From assembly GCF_024189315.1 (NCBI RefSeq), contig NZ_JAIZEO010000001.1:310001-374000 (forward strand): 64,000 nt of DNA, read 5' to 3'. The notes beneath the pieces are model-generated. The model worked only from the letters and a program-made list of their open reading frames with translations. It was not told where the DNA came from and ran no database searches. Positions within the stretch are counted from its first letter, which is position 1; the number at the start of each line of letters is the position of its first letter. This DNA comes from Halobacillus sp. A5. GTDB taxonomy: Bacteria; Bacillota; Bacilli; Bacillales; Halobacillaceae. Positions 29,280 through 37,717 of this stretch are shown piece by piece. The translations under genes and the position numbers were made by a program.

Positions 29280-29930
29280 ATGCTGGTGGATTTGTTGACT
29301 TATGATTGGATTGTTCTGCTTGTCACTTTATTCGGGACTTTATTTTTAATTGGTGAATTACTTGTTAATATGCGAGGTTTATTTGGAGTCCTCGGACTGG
29401 GATTTATAACTGTTTATTTTTATTCCTTTTTAACCCCGGATATGTTTGCTCTTATGATGTTTGTTTATATTCTTGGGTTAGCCCTGATTATAATTGACGG
29501 TAAGGTGGTTAATGACGGTACACTTGCTACGATTGGAGCCACTGCTATGGTTATTGCAGTAGGATTTAGTGCGCCAAACTGGGTTTCAGGATTGTATGCT
29601 GTTATAGGTGTATTAATTGGAGGAGCATCGTCTCTTATGTTTTTGAGGGTTTTTAAACGCAGAGAGATGTGGACGAAAATTGCGTTAGTGGATCAATTAA
29701 GTTCAGAAATGGGATATAATTCGATGAAAGAATCGTATTCGGGCTTAGTTGATCAAACAGGAAAAGCTCTTACCGACATGAGGCCCGTAGGAACCATTCA
29801 GATTGAAGAAGAAGAGTACAGCGCAATATCCAATGCACAATGGATATACAAAGGGGAATCAGTTAGAGTAGTATCTGTAGATGGTACAAGAATTTTAGTG
29901 AAAAAAATAGCCGATCCTATAGAAAAATAG
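29280..29930 (+). CDS. Short NfeD-family membrane protein (NfeD1b type)
   Basis: A 216-residue protein without a protease domain: five membrane segments (about 8-125) followed by a C-terminal OB-fold NfeD domain (about 145-210, with GLVDQTGKALTDMRPVGTIQIEEEEYSA). The start is uncertain: GAGAGGGTGA ends directly before ATG 29280, so GTG 29286 or TTG 29292 may be used. Short NfeD proteins usually pair with flotillins, but no second flotillin gene is adjacent; it may work with FloA at 2261. It has its own sigma-W-type promoter. Confidence 0.85.
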   Translation: MLVDLLTYDWIVLLVTLFGTLFLIGELLVNMRGLFGVLGLGFITVYFYSFLTPDMFALMMFVYILGLALIIIDGKVVNDGTLATIGATAMVIAVGFSAPNWVSGLYAVIGVLIGGASSLMFLRVFKRREMWTKIALVDQLSSEMGYNSMKESYSGLVDQTGKALTDMRPVGTIQIEEEEYSAISNAQWIYKGESVRVVSVDGTRILVKKIADPIEK

Positions 29931-29959
29931 ACCCGCATGGTTATGCCGGTCTATTTTTT
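29922..29959. terminator. Bidirectional terminator after the NfeD gene
   Basis: AAAAATAGACC (29922-29933) pairs with GGTCTATTTTTT (29948-29959). It overlaps the stop codon of the convergent DUF1189 gene. Confidence 0.88.
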
Positions 29960-30435
29960 ATGGGAATATGTCTAAGTACAAGCCCTACATAGGCCATTGA
30001 TGTCAAGAGATAAAGAAATATTAATAAAGTGCTTGAGTAGATCAAACTTTCTAACAGCACAAATACTATAGTTGGAGCTGTTACGGAGAAAGCAGTAACG
30101 TTCCACAGCTGTTTATAGTCAGCCCGTAACCGGCGCATACGGCTGTAGAGGAGAGCCATACTAGCAAGTATAGACACTACACTAAACAAAACGGCCGCTA
30201 TAAAAAAGTAAAGAAAAGGCAGAAATATAACGATAAAAATACCGCTTGAAACTCCATTTGAAGGCTTCTCTCCAGAAAATAAATATGTAAACATGGTGCT
30301 TAGTAGTACAGGCAGCAAAGTGATTAGGCTTAAAAAAAACAAATAGCTTATGGCTTTACCCATAGGCTGGATTCGAAAGGCTGCCATCATCTTACTATGA
30401 TAAAAGCTTTTAAGCATCTGCTCGGTTTTACTCAT
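29941..30435 (-). CDS. yqgB: DUF1189 membrane protein (YqgB-like)
   Basis: A 164-residue integral membrane protein with about four hydrophobic segments (about 28-48, 65-90, 112-130, 132-155) and the N-terminal FYHSKMMAAFRIQPMGKAISYLF characteristic of DUF1189. In B. subtilis the homologous gene yqgB lies between ispG and sodA, as here. The function is unknown. Confidence 0.75.
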   Translation of the reverse strand: MSKTEQMLKSFYHSKMMAAFRIQPMGKAISYLFFLSLITLLPVLLSTMFTYLFSGEKPSNGVSSGIFIVIFLPFLYFFIAAVLFSVVSILASMALLYSRMRRLRADYKQLWNVTAFSVTAPTIVFVLLESLIYSSTLLIFLYLLTSMAYVGLVLRHIPIKNRPA

Positions 30436-30654
30436 TTGTAAATATCTCCTTTACATTTATCGTATCTATCGTAAGCGACAACTGGCTGTGAAGGCAAGAT
30501 GAAAAAAGAAAAGTAATGACTAAAATAACGCGAATGTAAATTTAATGTTAAGATTCACGAATACCCTTTACAAAGCATTTTTATATCGTCAATAATGAGG
30601 AAGGTATTTTTAAAAAAAGAGAAAAAACATGGATGAAGAAAGGGTGGAGGAAAA

Positions 30655-32292
30655 ATGGAAGTCAATATTCAAGAAATGATTTTTGAATTTATTGGTGGAT
30701 TAGGTATTTTCCTATTTGGTCTGAAATATATGGCTGACGGGCTGCAGCGTACAGCAGGTGATCGTCTTAGAGAGATTCTGGATAAGTTCACGAGTAATCC
30801 ATTAATGGGTGTACTTGCTGGTTTATTTGTTACAGTTCTAGTGCAAAGCAGTTCCACGACTACAGTACTAACGGTAGGTTTAGTTAATGCCGGTTTTATG
30901 ACTTTTAGGCAGGCTATTGGTGTAATTATGGGGGCTAACATTGGTACCACTGTAACTGCCTTTATTATAGGTATCGAGATTGGTGCATACGGTCTTCCGA
31001 TTCTGGCTGTCGGCGCATTTATGCTTTTCTTCTTTAAAAATAAAAAAGTGGCCAACTTTGGACAATTGTTCTTTGGTTTAGGTTCGTTATTTTATGGCTT
31101 AGAAATTATGAGCGGTGGTATGAAACCACTTAGAGATTTACAATCGTTCCAAGATTTAACAGTAAGTATGAGTGATAACCCAATTCTTGGGGTAGTAATC
31201 GGAACCTTGTTCACAGTTATTGTACAAAGTTCAAGTGCTACAATTGGAGTGCTCCAACAACTGATGGGAGAGGGACTTGTAGATTTAAATGCAGCCCTTC
31301 CAGTTCTGTTTGGTGATAATATTGGTACAACTATTACTGCTGTATTAGCGGCTTTAGGTGCAAGTGTAGGAGCTAAACGCGCAGCAGCTGCACACGTTAT
31401 ATTTAACGTGTTGGGTGCTGTTGTATTCCTAATCTTGCTAGCGCCTTTCCATTTATTTGTAGAGTGGATGCAGAACTCCTTCGACCTAAACCCGGAAATG
31501 ACAATAGCTTTTGCACATGGTTCATTTAACGTGGCCAATACTATTATTCAGTTTCCTTTCATCGCTGTATTAGCTTGGGTTGTAATGAGGATCGTACCGG
31601 GACAGGATTCTGAAATTGAGTATAAGCCTCAGCACCTGGATCCAATCTTTATTGAGCAGTCTCCATCCTTAGCATTGGATCAGGCAAAAGAGGAAGTAAT
31701 TCGAATGGGAGAATATGCGTATAAAGGGCTGGAAGAAACGAGCCTGTATTTAAATAACAAGCAGCAGAAACATTCGGAGCTTGCTATGCAAATTGAAGAG
31801 GCATTAAATAATTTAGATCGAAAAATCACTGATTATTTAGTTGATCTGTCTCAAGCCCAGCTGTCAGATGAAGACAGCCATAAACACACTGCCTTAATGG
31901 ATTCTGTTCGGGATATTGAACGTATTGGTGATCACTTTGAAAATATTATCGAGCTTATAGATTATAAAAATTCAAATAAAGTTATTTTAACTGAGCAGGC
32001 TGTCGAAGATTTAAATGAAATGTTTGACCTGACATTAATGACAGTTAAACAAGCGACGAAATCCCTGGAGTTTATGGATCGTGAAGAAGCGCTCTCAGTT
32101 GTACAGAAAGAGAATGAATTAGATCGTATGGAAAGAACCTTCCGTAAAAAGCATATTATTCGTATGAATGAAGGTCTATGTACAGGTCAGGCAGGCATTG
32201 TATTCGTTGATATGCTGAGCAACCTTGAGCGTATTGGCGACCATGCCGTTAATATTGCAGAAGAAGTACTCGGAGAAAAAGAAAGTCTATAA
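30655..32292 (+). CDS. Na+/phosphate cotransporter, NptA/YqeW type
   Basis: A 545-residue protein. The N-terminal 310 residues hold two inverted Na/Pi-cotransporter repeats, each with the QSSS signature (VQSSSTTTVLTVGLVNAG about 65 and VQSSSATIGVLQQLM about 190) and about nine membrane segments. The C-terminal part (about 340-540) is a PhoU-like helical domain (DIERIGDHFENI and NLERIGDHAVNIAEEV). It probably moves phosphate with sodium. This fits a salt-adapted cell and complements the pst operon downstream. Weak PhoP-box-like spacing lies upstream (see findings). Confidence 0.88.
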   Translation: MEVNIQEMIFEFIGGLGIFLFGLKYMADGLQRTAGDRLREILDKFTSNPLMGVLAGLFVTVLVQSSSTTTVLTVGLVNAGFMTFRQAIGVIMGANIGTTVTAFIIGIEIGAYGLPILAVGAFMLFFFKNKKVANFGQLFFGLGSLFYGLEIMSGGMKPLRDLQSFQDLTVSMSDNPILGVVIGTLFTVIVQSSSATIGVLQQLMGEGLVDLNAALPVLFGDNIGTTITAVLAALGASVGAKRAAAAHVIFNVLGAVVFLILLAPFHLFVEWMQNSFDLNPEMTIAFAHGSFNVANTIIQFPFIAVLAWVVMRIVPGQDSEIEYKPQHLDPIFIEQSPSLALDQAKEEVIRMGEYAYKGLEETSLYLNNKQQKHSELAMQIEEALNNLDRKITDYLVDLSQAQLSDEDSHKHTALMDSVRDIERIGDHFENIIELIDYKNSNKVILTEQAVEDLNEMFDLTLMTVKQATKSLEFMDREEALSVVQKENELDRMERTFRKKHIIRMNEGLCTGQAGIVFVDMLSNLERIGDHAVNIAEEVLGEKESL

Positions 32293-32299
32293 CCCTTTG

Positions 32300-32333
32300 A
32301 AGAACCGCTGAAAAGTCAGCGGTTCTTTATTTA
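32300..32333 (+). terminator. Terminator after the NptA-like gene
   Basis: AAGAACCGCTGA pairs with TCAGCGGTTCTT around AAAG, and TATTT follows. Confidence 0.88.
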
Positions 32334-32353
32334 AAAAATCTTATTGAAATATA

Positions 32354-32382
32354 TTGAAACGAATTCGGTGACGTGCTATATT
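32354..32382 (+). promoter_or_regulatory. tRNA cluster promoter P1
   Basis: TTGAAA (32354-32359), 17 bp, TATATT (32377-32382). This is the first of two tandem sigma-A promoters, 62 bp apart, before the tRNA-Met gene. Confidence 0.75.
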
Positions 32383-32415
32383 AATTTTGTTGCCAAAAAC
32401 ATTGTATTCATGTTG

Positions 32416-32444
32416 TTGACAGTTTGTTGAAACCATGATATATT
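32416..32444 (+). promoter_or_regulatory. tRNA cluster promoter P2
   Basis: Consensus TTGACA (32416-32421), 17 bp, TATATT (32439-32444). Transcription would start about 35 bp before tRNA-Met. An ECF-like TGAAAC-N17-CGTC motif overlaps it at 32428-32454. Confidence 0.88.
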
Positions 32445-32488
32445 TATTTGCGTCGCTTCATTCGAAGTCGATCATACTTACTCATCAT

Positions 32489-32562
32489 GGCGGCGTAGCT
32501 CAGCTGGCTAGAGCGTACGGTTCATACCCGTGAGGTCGGGGGTTCGATCCCCTCCGCCGCTA
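32489..32562 (+). tRNA. tRNA-Met (CAT), elongator type
   Basis: A cloverleaf with anticodon loop TTCATAC. The acceptor stem GGCGGCG pairs with CGCCGCT (one G-U), and the body closely follows the Bacillus elongator tRNA-Met. The initiator features (CGCGGG acceptor) are absent. Unlike the other four tRNAs here, CCA is not encoded: after discriminator A the sequence is CTACC. Confidence 0.88.
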
Positions 32563-32682
32563 CTACCAAGTGCAATGATTTTAACCCGCGAGTAATCACG
32601 CTGAAGTAAGAGTTGAATGTTTTTTGACAGATGCAGAATGTATCATGAATAGAACAGCTTACATATTGTACTAATTTAACAT

Positions 32683-32759
32683 GGCGGTTGTGGCGAAGTG
32701 GTTAACGCACCGGATTGTGGTTCCGGCATTCGTGGGTTCGATTCCCATCAGCCGCCCCA
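32683..32759 (+). tRNA. tRNA-His (GTG)
   Basis: Anticodon loop TTGTGGT between CCGGA and TCCGG. The extra G at position -1 (32683) pairs with C73, the histidine identity feature. CCA is encoded (32757-32759). It lies 120 bp after tRNA-Met. Confidence 0.95.
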
Positions 32760-32763
32760 TGTT

Positions 32764-32840
32764 GGACCCTTAGCTCAGCTGGTTAGAGCTATCGGCTCAT
32801 AACCGATCGGTCGCAGGTTCGAGTCCTGCAGGGTCCACCA
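32764..32840 (+). tRNA. tRNA-Ile2 (CAT, lysidine-modified) or a second tRNA-Met
   Basis: Anticodon loop CTCATAA. The acceptor stem GGACCCT contains the C4-G69 and C5-G68 pairs that favour recognition by the lysidine synthetase TilS, so Ile2 reading AUA is preferred. CCA is encoded. Amino acid identity cannot be fixed from the anticodon alone. Confidence 0.8.
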
Positions 32841-32849
32841 TTTTTTTGC

Positions 32850-32942
32850 GGAGGAGTACCCAAGTTCGGCTGAAGGGAGCGGTCTTGAAAACCGCCAGGG
32901 GCTTCACGGCCCGCGGGGGTTCGAATCCCTCCTCCTCCGCCA
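32850..32942 (+). tRNA. tRNA-Ser (TGA)
   Basis: A 93-nt class II tRNA with a long variable arm (GGGGCTTCACGGCCC). Anticodon loop CTTGAAA, acceptor stem GGAGGAG/CTCCTCC, discriminator G and encoded CCA. Confidence 0.95.
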
Positions 32943-32986
32943 TTACATATTGCCGAAGTTTGATTTAGAAGACAGAACCTTATAGC

Positions 32987-33062
<76 letters not shown>

Positions 33063-33068
33063 TTCCAG

Positions 33069-33093
33069 ACAAGCAGATCAAGCTTGTTTTTTT
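33069..33093 (+). terminator. Terminator of the tRNA cluster
   Basis: ACAAGC pairs with GCTTGT around a 7-nt loop, followed by six T residues. Confidence 0.88.
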
Positions 33094-33250
33094 ATGTTTT
33101 AAAAATAGAAAAACGGGAATGCTTATTTACGGAAATTCATTTGATGAAGCGAGGCAAATGATTTGCAAGAAAATTTTCATTTTGGTAATGTACAGTTGTG
33201 GAGTGAAAATCTTCACAAAATGTACATACTATTTTAAGGAGGAGTTAAAC

Positions 33251-33865
33251 ATGGCTAAATTTGAACTACCAGAACTACCTTACGCATATGATGCACTTGA
33301 ACCAACTATTGATAAGGAAACTATGAACATCCACCATACGAAACACCACAACACTTATGTGACGAAGCTGAACAGCGCACTTGAAGGACATGCAGATCTT
33401 CAAGATAAGTCTCTTGAGGAACTTCTGGCAAATAACCTTGAAGTTGTACCTGAAGACATTAAAACTGCAGTTCGCAACAACGGGGGCGGCCATGCCAACC
33501 ACAGCCTTTTCTGGACAATCCTTTCACCAAACGGCAGTGGACAGCCTTCTGGAGAATTGGCATCTAAAATTGAAGAAACGTTTGGCGGCTTCGACAAATT
33601 TCAAGAAAAGTTTGAAGCTACAGCTTTAGGGCGTTTTGGATCCGGCTGGGCCTGGCTTGTAGTAAACAATGGTCAGCTTGAAGTAATTGATACACTGAAC
33701 CAGGACTCTCCTTTAATGGAAGGTAAAACTCCAATTTTAGGTCTTGATGTTTGGGAGCATGCATACTACCTGAACTATCAAAACCGCCGTCCTGATTATG
33801 CGAAAGCATTCTGGAACGTAGTCAACTGGGATGAAGTTTCTAAGCGTTACGACGCTGCAAAATAA
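33251..33865 (+). CDS. sodA: Superoxide dismutase (Mn type)
   Basis: A 204-residue Fe/Mn superoxide dismutase. Metal ligands are seen in the N-terminal [13 protein letters not shown] (His), [13 protein letters not shown] (His) and the C-terminal [18 protein letters not shown] (Asp, His). The GGGHxNH pattern favours manganese. ATG 33251 follows AAGGAGGAG; an in-frame extension to 33119 lacks a site. It is the cytoplasmic superoxide defence. The upstream 180 bp hold possible regulatory motifs (see findings). Confidence 0.97.
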   Translation: MAKFELPELPYAYDALEPTIDKETMNIHHTKHHNTYVTKLNSALEGHADLQDKSLEELLANNLEVVPEDIKTAVRNNGGGHANHSLFWTILSPNGSGQPSGELASKIEETFGGFDKFQEKFEATALGRFGSGWAWLVVNNGQLEVIDTLNQDSPLMEGKTPILGLDVWEHAYYLNYQNRRPDYAKAFWNVVNWDEVSKRYDAAK

Positions 33866-33874
33866 TAAAGAGTC

Positions 33875-33910
33875 AGAAGGATACAGATTAGTTTCTGTAT
33901 CCTTCTTTTT
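33875..33910 (+). terminator. Terminator after sodA
   Basis: AGAAGGATACAGA pairs with TCTGTATCCTTCT around a short loop, followed by TTTT. Confidence 0.92.
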
Positions 33911-33969
33911 GTATATCTCCATTTGTTCTGATCACACTAAGAACAGATGGTTAAAGGAGATATACAATT

Positions 33970-35205
33970 ATGCTGAATATGTTAAAGGTGTGGTTAAAGC
34001 AGGAAAATGTATCAAGGGATCTAATTTTCTTATTATTAATTGGGGGACTCTATTCTTTAGGAATATTCTTGTCAAGCACATTTGTAAATATCTATTTGTG
34101 GAAGCAGTCCAACAGTTATACAGATATTGCATTATATAATTTGAGCATATATATCATGCAGCCACTGACGTTTATTTTTGCCGGGAAATGTGCCAAAAAG
34201 ATTGACCGGGTAATTGTATTGCGTGCAGGTGTTATTGTTCTCTCAGCTTTCTTTCTTGCGGTACTTATTATCGGAGAAAGAGCTGCCCAATTTAACATAC
34301 TGCTGGGGTCTCTTCTTGGTGTAGGGTATGGCTTCTATTGGCTGGCGTACAACGTACTCACCTTTGAAATTACAGAGCCCGATACAAGAGACTTCTTTAA
34401 TGGATTTCTAGGGGTGCTGCAATCATTCGGAGGGATGACGGGACCGCTGTTTGCCGGTTTCGTCATTTCAAGGTTGGATCAATTGACAGGTTATACTGTT
34501 ATTTTTGCCATTTCCTTCAGCTTTTTTATTTTAGCTGTGTTTATCAGCTTTGGCTTATCAAGAAGAAAAGCTAAAGGGAATTTTTCGTTTCGCAGGATAA
34601 TATTAGAGAGAAAATACAATACAAATTGGAGCAGGATTTTACAAGCTCATGTAGCTCAAGGATTTAGAGAAGGTACGTTTTTATTTGCGGTAACCATCTG
34701 GGTGTATTTATTGACAAGAGATGAGTTTATCCTGGGTGTCTATAATCTCGTATATTCTGGTTTCTCATTTTTATTATTTTTCTTAGTGACGAGAATTGTT
34801 AAACCAAGCCGGCGAAAACAGGCGATTTTTTATGCGGGGCTGGCGCTTTATTTGTCCGTATTGTTACTGTTGATGGGAGAAAGCTTATCCTTACTGCTTT
34901 TTTATGGAGCTGTTACAGGTGTGTTTTTTCCGCTTTTATATGTTCCGTATCAATCACTTTCATATGACGTTATAGGGAAGTCCTGGAATGCTGGGGAAAT
35001 GAGAATTGAATACATTGTTGTTCGTGAAATCTTTTTAAACGCTGGCCGAGTTCTGTCTATTGTAGTGTTTTTAATTGCTATTGCCTTTATTCCTCCTGAA
35101 ACAGGAATTCCATATATATTGCTGATTATAGGCGGAGGCTACTTTTTAATATACTTTTTAATCAAAGATATACAATTCAAAACGAAAGACTCGGCACAGA
35201 ATTAA
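33970..35205 (+). CDS. yqgE: MFS transporter (YqgE-like)
   Basis: A 411-residue transporter with about twelve hydrophobic segments and a basic central loop (about 198-225, RRKAKGNFSFRRIILERKYN). A typical MFS loop is seen as AGKCAKKIDR after helix 2. AAAGGAGATATACA precedes the ATG. The position between sodA and pbpA equals B. subtilis yqgE. The substrate is unknown. Confidence 0.83.
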   Translation: MLNMLKVWLKQENVSRDLIFLLLIGGLYSLGIFLSSTFVNIYLWKQSNSYTDIALYNLSIYIMQPLTFIFAGKCAKKIDRVIVLRAGVIVLSAFFLAVLIIGERAAQFNILLGSLLGVGYGFYWLAYNVLTFEITEPDTRDFFNGFLGVLQSFGGMTGPLFAGFVISRLDQLTGYTVIFAISFSFFILAVFISFGLSRRKAKGNFSFRRIILERKYNTNWSRILQAHVAQGFREGTFLFAVTIWVYLLTRDEFILGVYNLVYSGFSFLLFFLVTRIVKPSRRKQAIFYAGLALYLSVLLLLMGESLSLLLFYGAVTGVFFPLLYVPYQSLSYDVIGKSWNAGEMRIEYIVVREIFLNAGRVLSIVVFLIAIAFIPPETGIPYILLIIGGGYFLIYFLIKDIQFKTKDSAQN

Positions 35206-35294
35206 AACTTTTTCTTCAATTTTTCCACTGTTTTCTAACCTTCATTCAATGGTATACTATAGGTTGGAATCTTTAGTAGTAAGGGAGAGGAACT

Positions 35295-37457
35295 ATGGGG
35301 AAGAAGTCAAACAAAAAGAAATCACACGTACCTTTCCGTTTAAATATTATCTTCTTTATTGTTTTTCTTCTTTTTGCTGGATTAATACTTCAGTTAGGAG
35401 TTGTACAAATTTTAACTGGAGAGTCAGCACAGGAAGAAATTGATCGTACGGAAAATACGACCACCACAATACCTGTTCCAAGAGGAGAAATGTATGACCG
35501 TTATGGGCGGGTGATGGTAAATAACGAACCTCTTTACTCGATTACATATACGCCGCCTAAAGGGGTACAGCCACAGGATCGTCTGGAAGTTGCAGAAGCA
35601 ATGGCAGAGTATATTGAAATGGATTTTGAAGATGAATTAACAGAGAGAGACTTAAAAGATTATTACTTTATTCAGAATGAAGAAGAAGTAACTGAACGAC
35701 TTTCCGAAGAAGACTTGGAAGATCTAGACAACGGGGAAGTGTATCAAGCCCAAATTGACAGTATTACAGAAGAAGAAATCGATAGTTTTGATGACGAGAC
35801 GAAAGAAATTATCGCGATAAAAAAAGAACTTGATCAGGCTTATACTTTATCACCTCATATTGTAAAGAATGCTGAGATTTCTCAGGAGGAATACTCTACG
35901 GTAGCTGAACATTTGTCTGAACTGCCGGGTGTCAATGTAACTTCAGATTGGGACAGGGAATATCCTTTCGAAAATACATTCAGGGGATTTCTAGGCGGCA
36001 TCACTTCAAGTGACCAAGGGATTCCTCAAGATGAAGAGGATTATTACATGTCGCTGGATTACAGCCGTAATGACCGGGTAGGTACAAGCGGTCTTGAAGA
36101 GCAGTATGAGAATGTATTAAGGGGTACTAAAGAAAAGGTACAATATACAACAGATAAAGATAACAATGTGATTGATACAGAAGTAGTTCGAGAAGGCTCA
36201 AGAGGTAAAGATCTTATGCTTTCTTTAGATATTGAATTACAGGAAGAGGTTGACCGTATTGTAGAGGACGAACTCGTTAAAGCTATTGAAGAAGATCCAC
36301 AGGCGAACAGACATATGGAAAATGCTATTGTCGTTATGTCCGACCCTAATAATGGAGAAGTGCTTGCTGTTTCAGGTAAAGAGTATAACCGGGACAGGGA
36401 GTCAGGGGATGATAAAGTATCTGATGCCTCCTATCAATCCGTTTATAACGCTTATATGCCGGGCTCTACGGTTAAAGGTGCTACGGTCCTTACAGGACTT
36501 GAAGAAGGTGTAATTACACCCAGCACGGTAGTGAATGATAGGACATTAAGATTTCAAGGTACGCCTAATAAGAGTTCTTATAGGCCAGGAATCGGTAATG
36601 TCAATTATCGCCAGGCGCTGCAGCAGTCTTCAAACGTCTATATGTTTTTTATTGCCATGTGGATGGGCGGACATGAGTATGTGAATAATGGTCCGTTAGG
36701 GTTAGAAAGTGATACATTGCAGCGTTTTGTCTATCATTTTAATCAATTCGGATTAGGGGTAGAAACAGGGATTGACTTTCCTTATGAATCTAGAGGTTCT
36801 GAGGAATTAAACTTTAGTAACCCTGGTAACGTGCTGGATTATTCTATCGGCCAGTATAGCACGTATACGGCAATGCAGCTCAATCAGTATGTTTCTACAA
36901 TTGCCAACGGCGGGCAGAGAGTTGAACCTAAGCTGGTTAAAGAAGTACACAACCCTAATCAGGAAGAAGAGGGACTTGGGCCATTGTATGATAAAAATGA
37001 TACGACAGTAATGAATAATTTAACAATGGAAAATGAAGACATAACTAGAGTGCAGGAAGCATTTCGAGATGTGATGCTCCCTGGCGGTACTGCATCCGGA
37101 TATTTTGATGGCGCGGACTACCAGCCTGCTGGTAAGACAGGTACAGCTCAGGAAATTGTAACGGAACGAGACGAAGACGGGGACATTGTTTATGATGAAG
37201 CGGGAGATCCTGTTCAGTATGAGACCCTGAACTTGACGATGGTAGGATATGCCCCATTTGATAACCCAGAGGTTGCTTTTTCCGTGATGGTACCATTTAC
37301 AGGCGAGGATGCGGATACAAGTATAAACGGAGAGATTGCCCGTAAAATTATGGATGCTTATTTCGATCTTAAAGAAGAACGAGAAGAAGATGGAATAAAC
37401 CTTGAATTAACGGAAGCAGACGAGAAAACAGAAGAAATTGAAGAGGATGAAGAGTAA
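35295..37457 (+). CDS. pbpA: Penicillin-binding protein 2A (class B transpeptidase)
   Basis: A 720-residue bPBP: a short cytoplasmic basic tail, one membrane helix (about 18-40), the dimerisation domain and a transpeptidase domain. The active-site motifs are STVK in MPGSTVKG (about 394), SSN in QQSSNVYM (about 443) and KTG in AGKTGTAQE (about 613). The C-terminus is extremely acidic. In B. subtilis the equivalent gene lies in the same place before the pst operon and acts in rod-shape elongation with RodA. Confidence 0.94.
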   Translation: MGKKSNKKKSHVPFRLNIIFFIVFLLFAGLILQLGVVQILTGESAQEEIDRTENTTTTIPVPRGEMYDRYGRVMVNNEPLYSITYTPPKGVQPQDRLEVAEAMAEYIEMDFEDELTERDLKDYYFIQNEEEVTERLSEEDLEDLDNGEVYQAQIDSITEEEIDSFDDETKEIIAIKKELDQAYTLSPHIVKNAEISQEEYSTVAEHLSELPGVNVTSDWDREYPFENTFRGFLGGITSSDQGIPQDEEDYYMSLDYSRNDRVGTSGLEEQYENVLRGTKEKVQYTTDKDNNVIDTEVVREGSRGKDLMLSLDIELQEEVDRIVEDELVKAIEEDPQANRHMENAIVVMSDPNNGEVLAVSGKEYNRDRESGDDKVSDASYQSVYNAYMPGSTVKGATVLTGLEEGVITPSTVVNDRTLRFQGTPNKSSYRPGIGNVNYRQALQQSSNVYMFFIAMWMGGHEYVNNGPLGLESDTLQRFVYHFNQFGLGVETGIDFPYESRGSEELNFSNPGNVLDYSIGQYSTYTAMQLNQYVSTIANGGQRVEPKLVKEVHNPNQEEEGLGPLYDKNDTTVMNNLTMENEDITRVQEAFRDVMLPGGTASGYFDGADYQPAGKTGTAQEIVTERDEDGDIVYDEAGDPVQYETLNLTMVGYAPFDNPEVAFSVMVPFTGEDADTSINGEIARKIMDAYFDLKEEREEDGINLELTEADEKTEEIEEDEE

Positions 37458-37602
37458 TGCTGAGGCATTGCTCTTTTTTTGTGGTCTGGGAAGCTTAAAT
37501 ACTCTCACTATTAGCAATCCGCCTTGCGGTAGAATGACCGATTCCTTCAGTTGTATTGACTATTAGTTCAACAATTCATATATATACATAGAAATTATCA
37601 TA

Positions 37603-37641
37603 TTTACAAAACATTTACGTTTGATTCATATGCAATTAAAA
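37603..37641 (+). promoter_or_regulatory. PhoP-box ladder of the pst operon
   Basis: Four TTMAYA-like hexamers start at 37603 (TTTACA), 37614 (TTTACG), 37625 (TTCATA) and 37636 (TTAAAA), exactly 11 bp apart. This is the binding pattern of the response regulator PhoP. A candidate -10, TATATG, lies at 37654-37659, consistent with PhoP-dependent activation in place of a sigma-A -35. Confidence 0.87.
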
Positions 37642-37717
37642 CTCCACCTTTAGTATATGAATTGTGAGTTGGTCAAGCCAAAATCCAAAACATTTAGAGA
37701 ATGTAGGGGGAGTAAAG

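Noticed and set aside
32625-32660. Internal promoter between tRNA-Met and tRNA-His
   Set aside because: A TTGACA is present, but the hexamer 17 bp downstream (GAATAG) is a poor -10.
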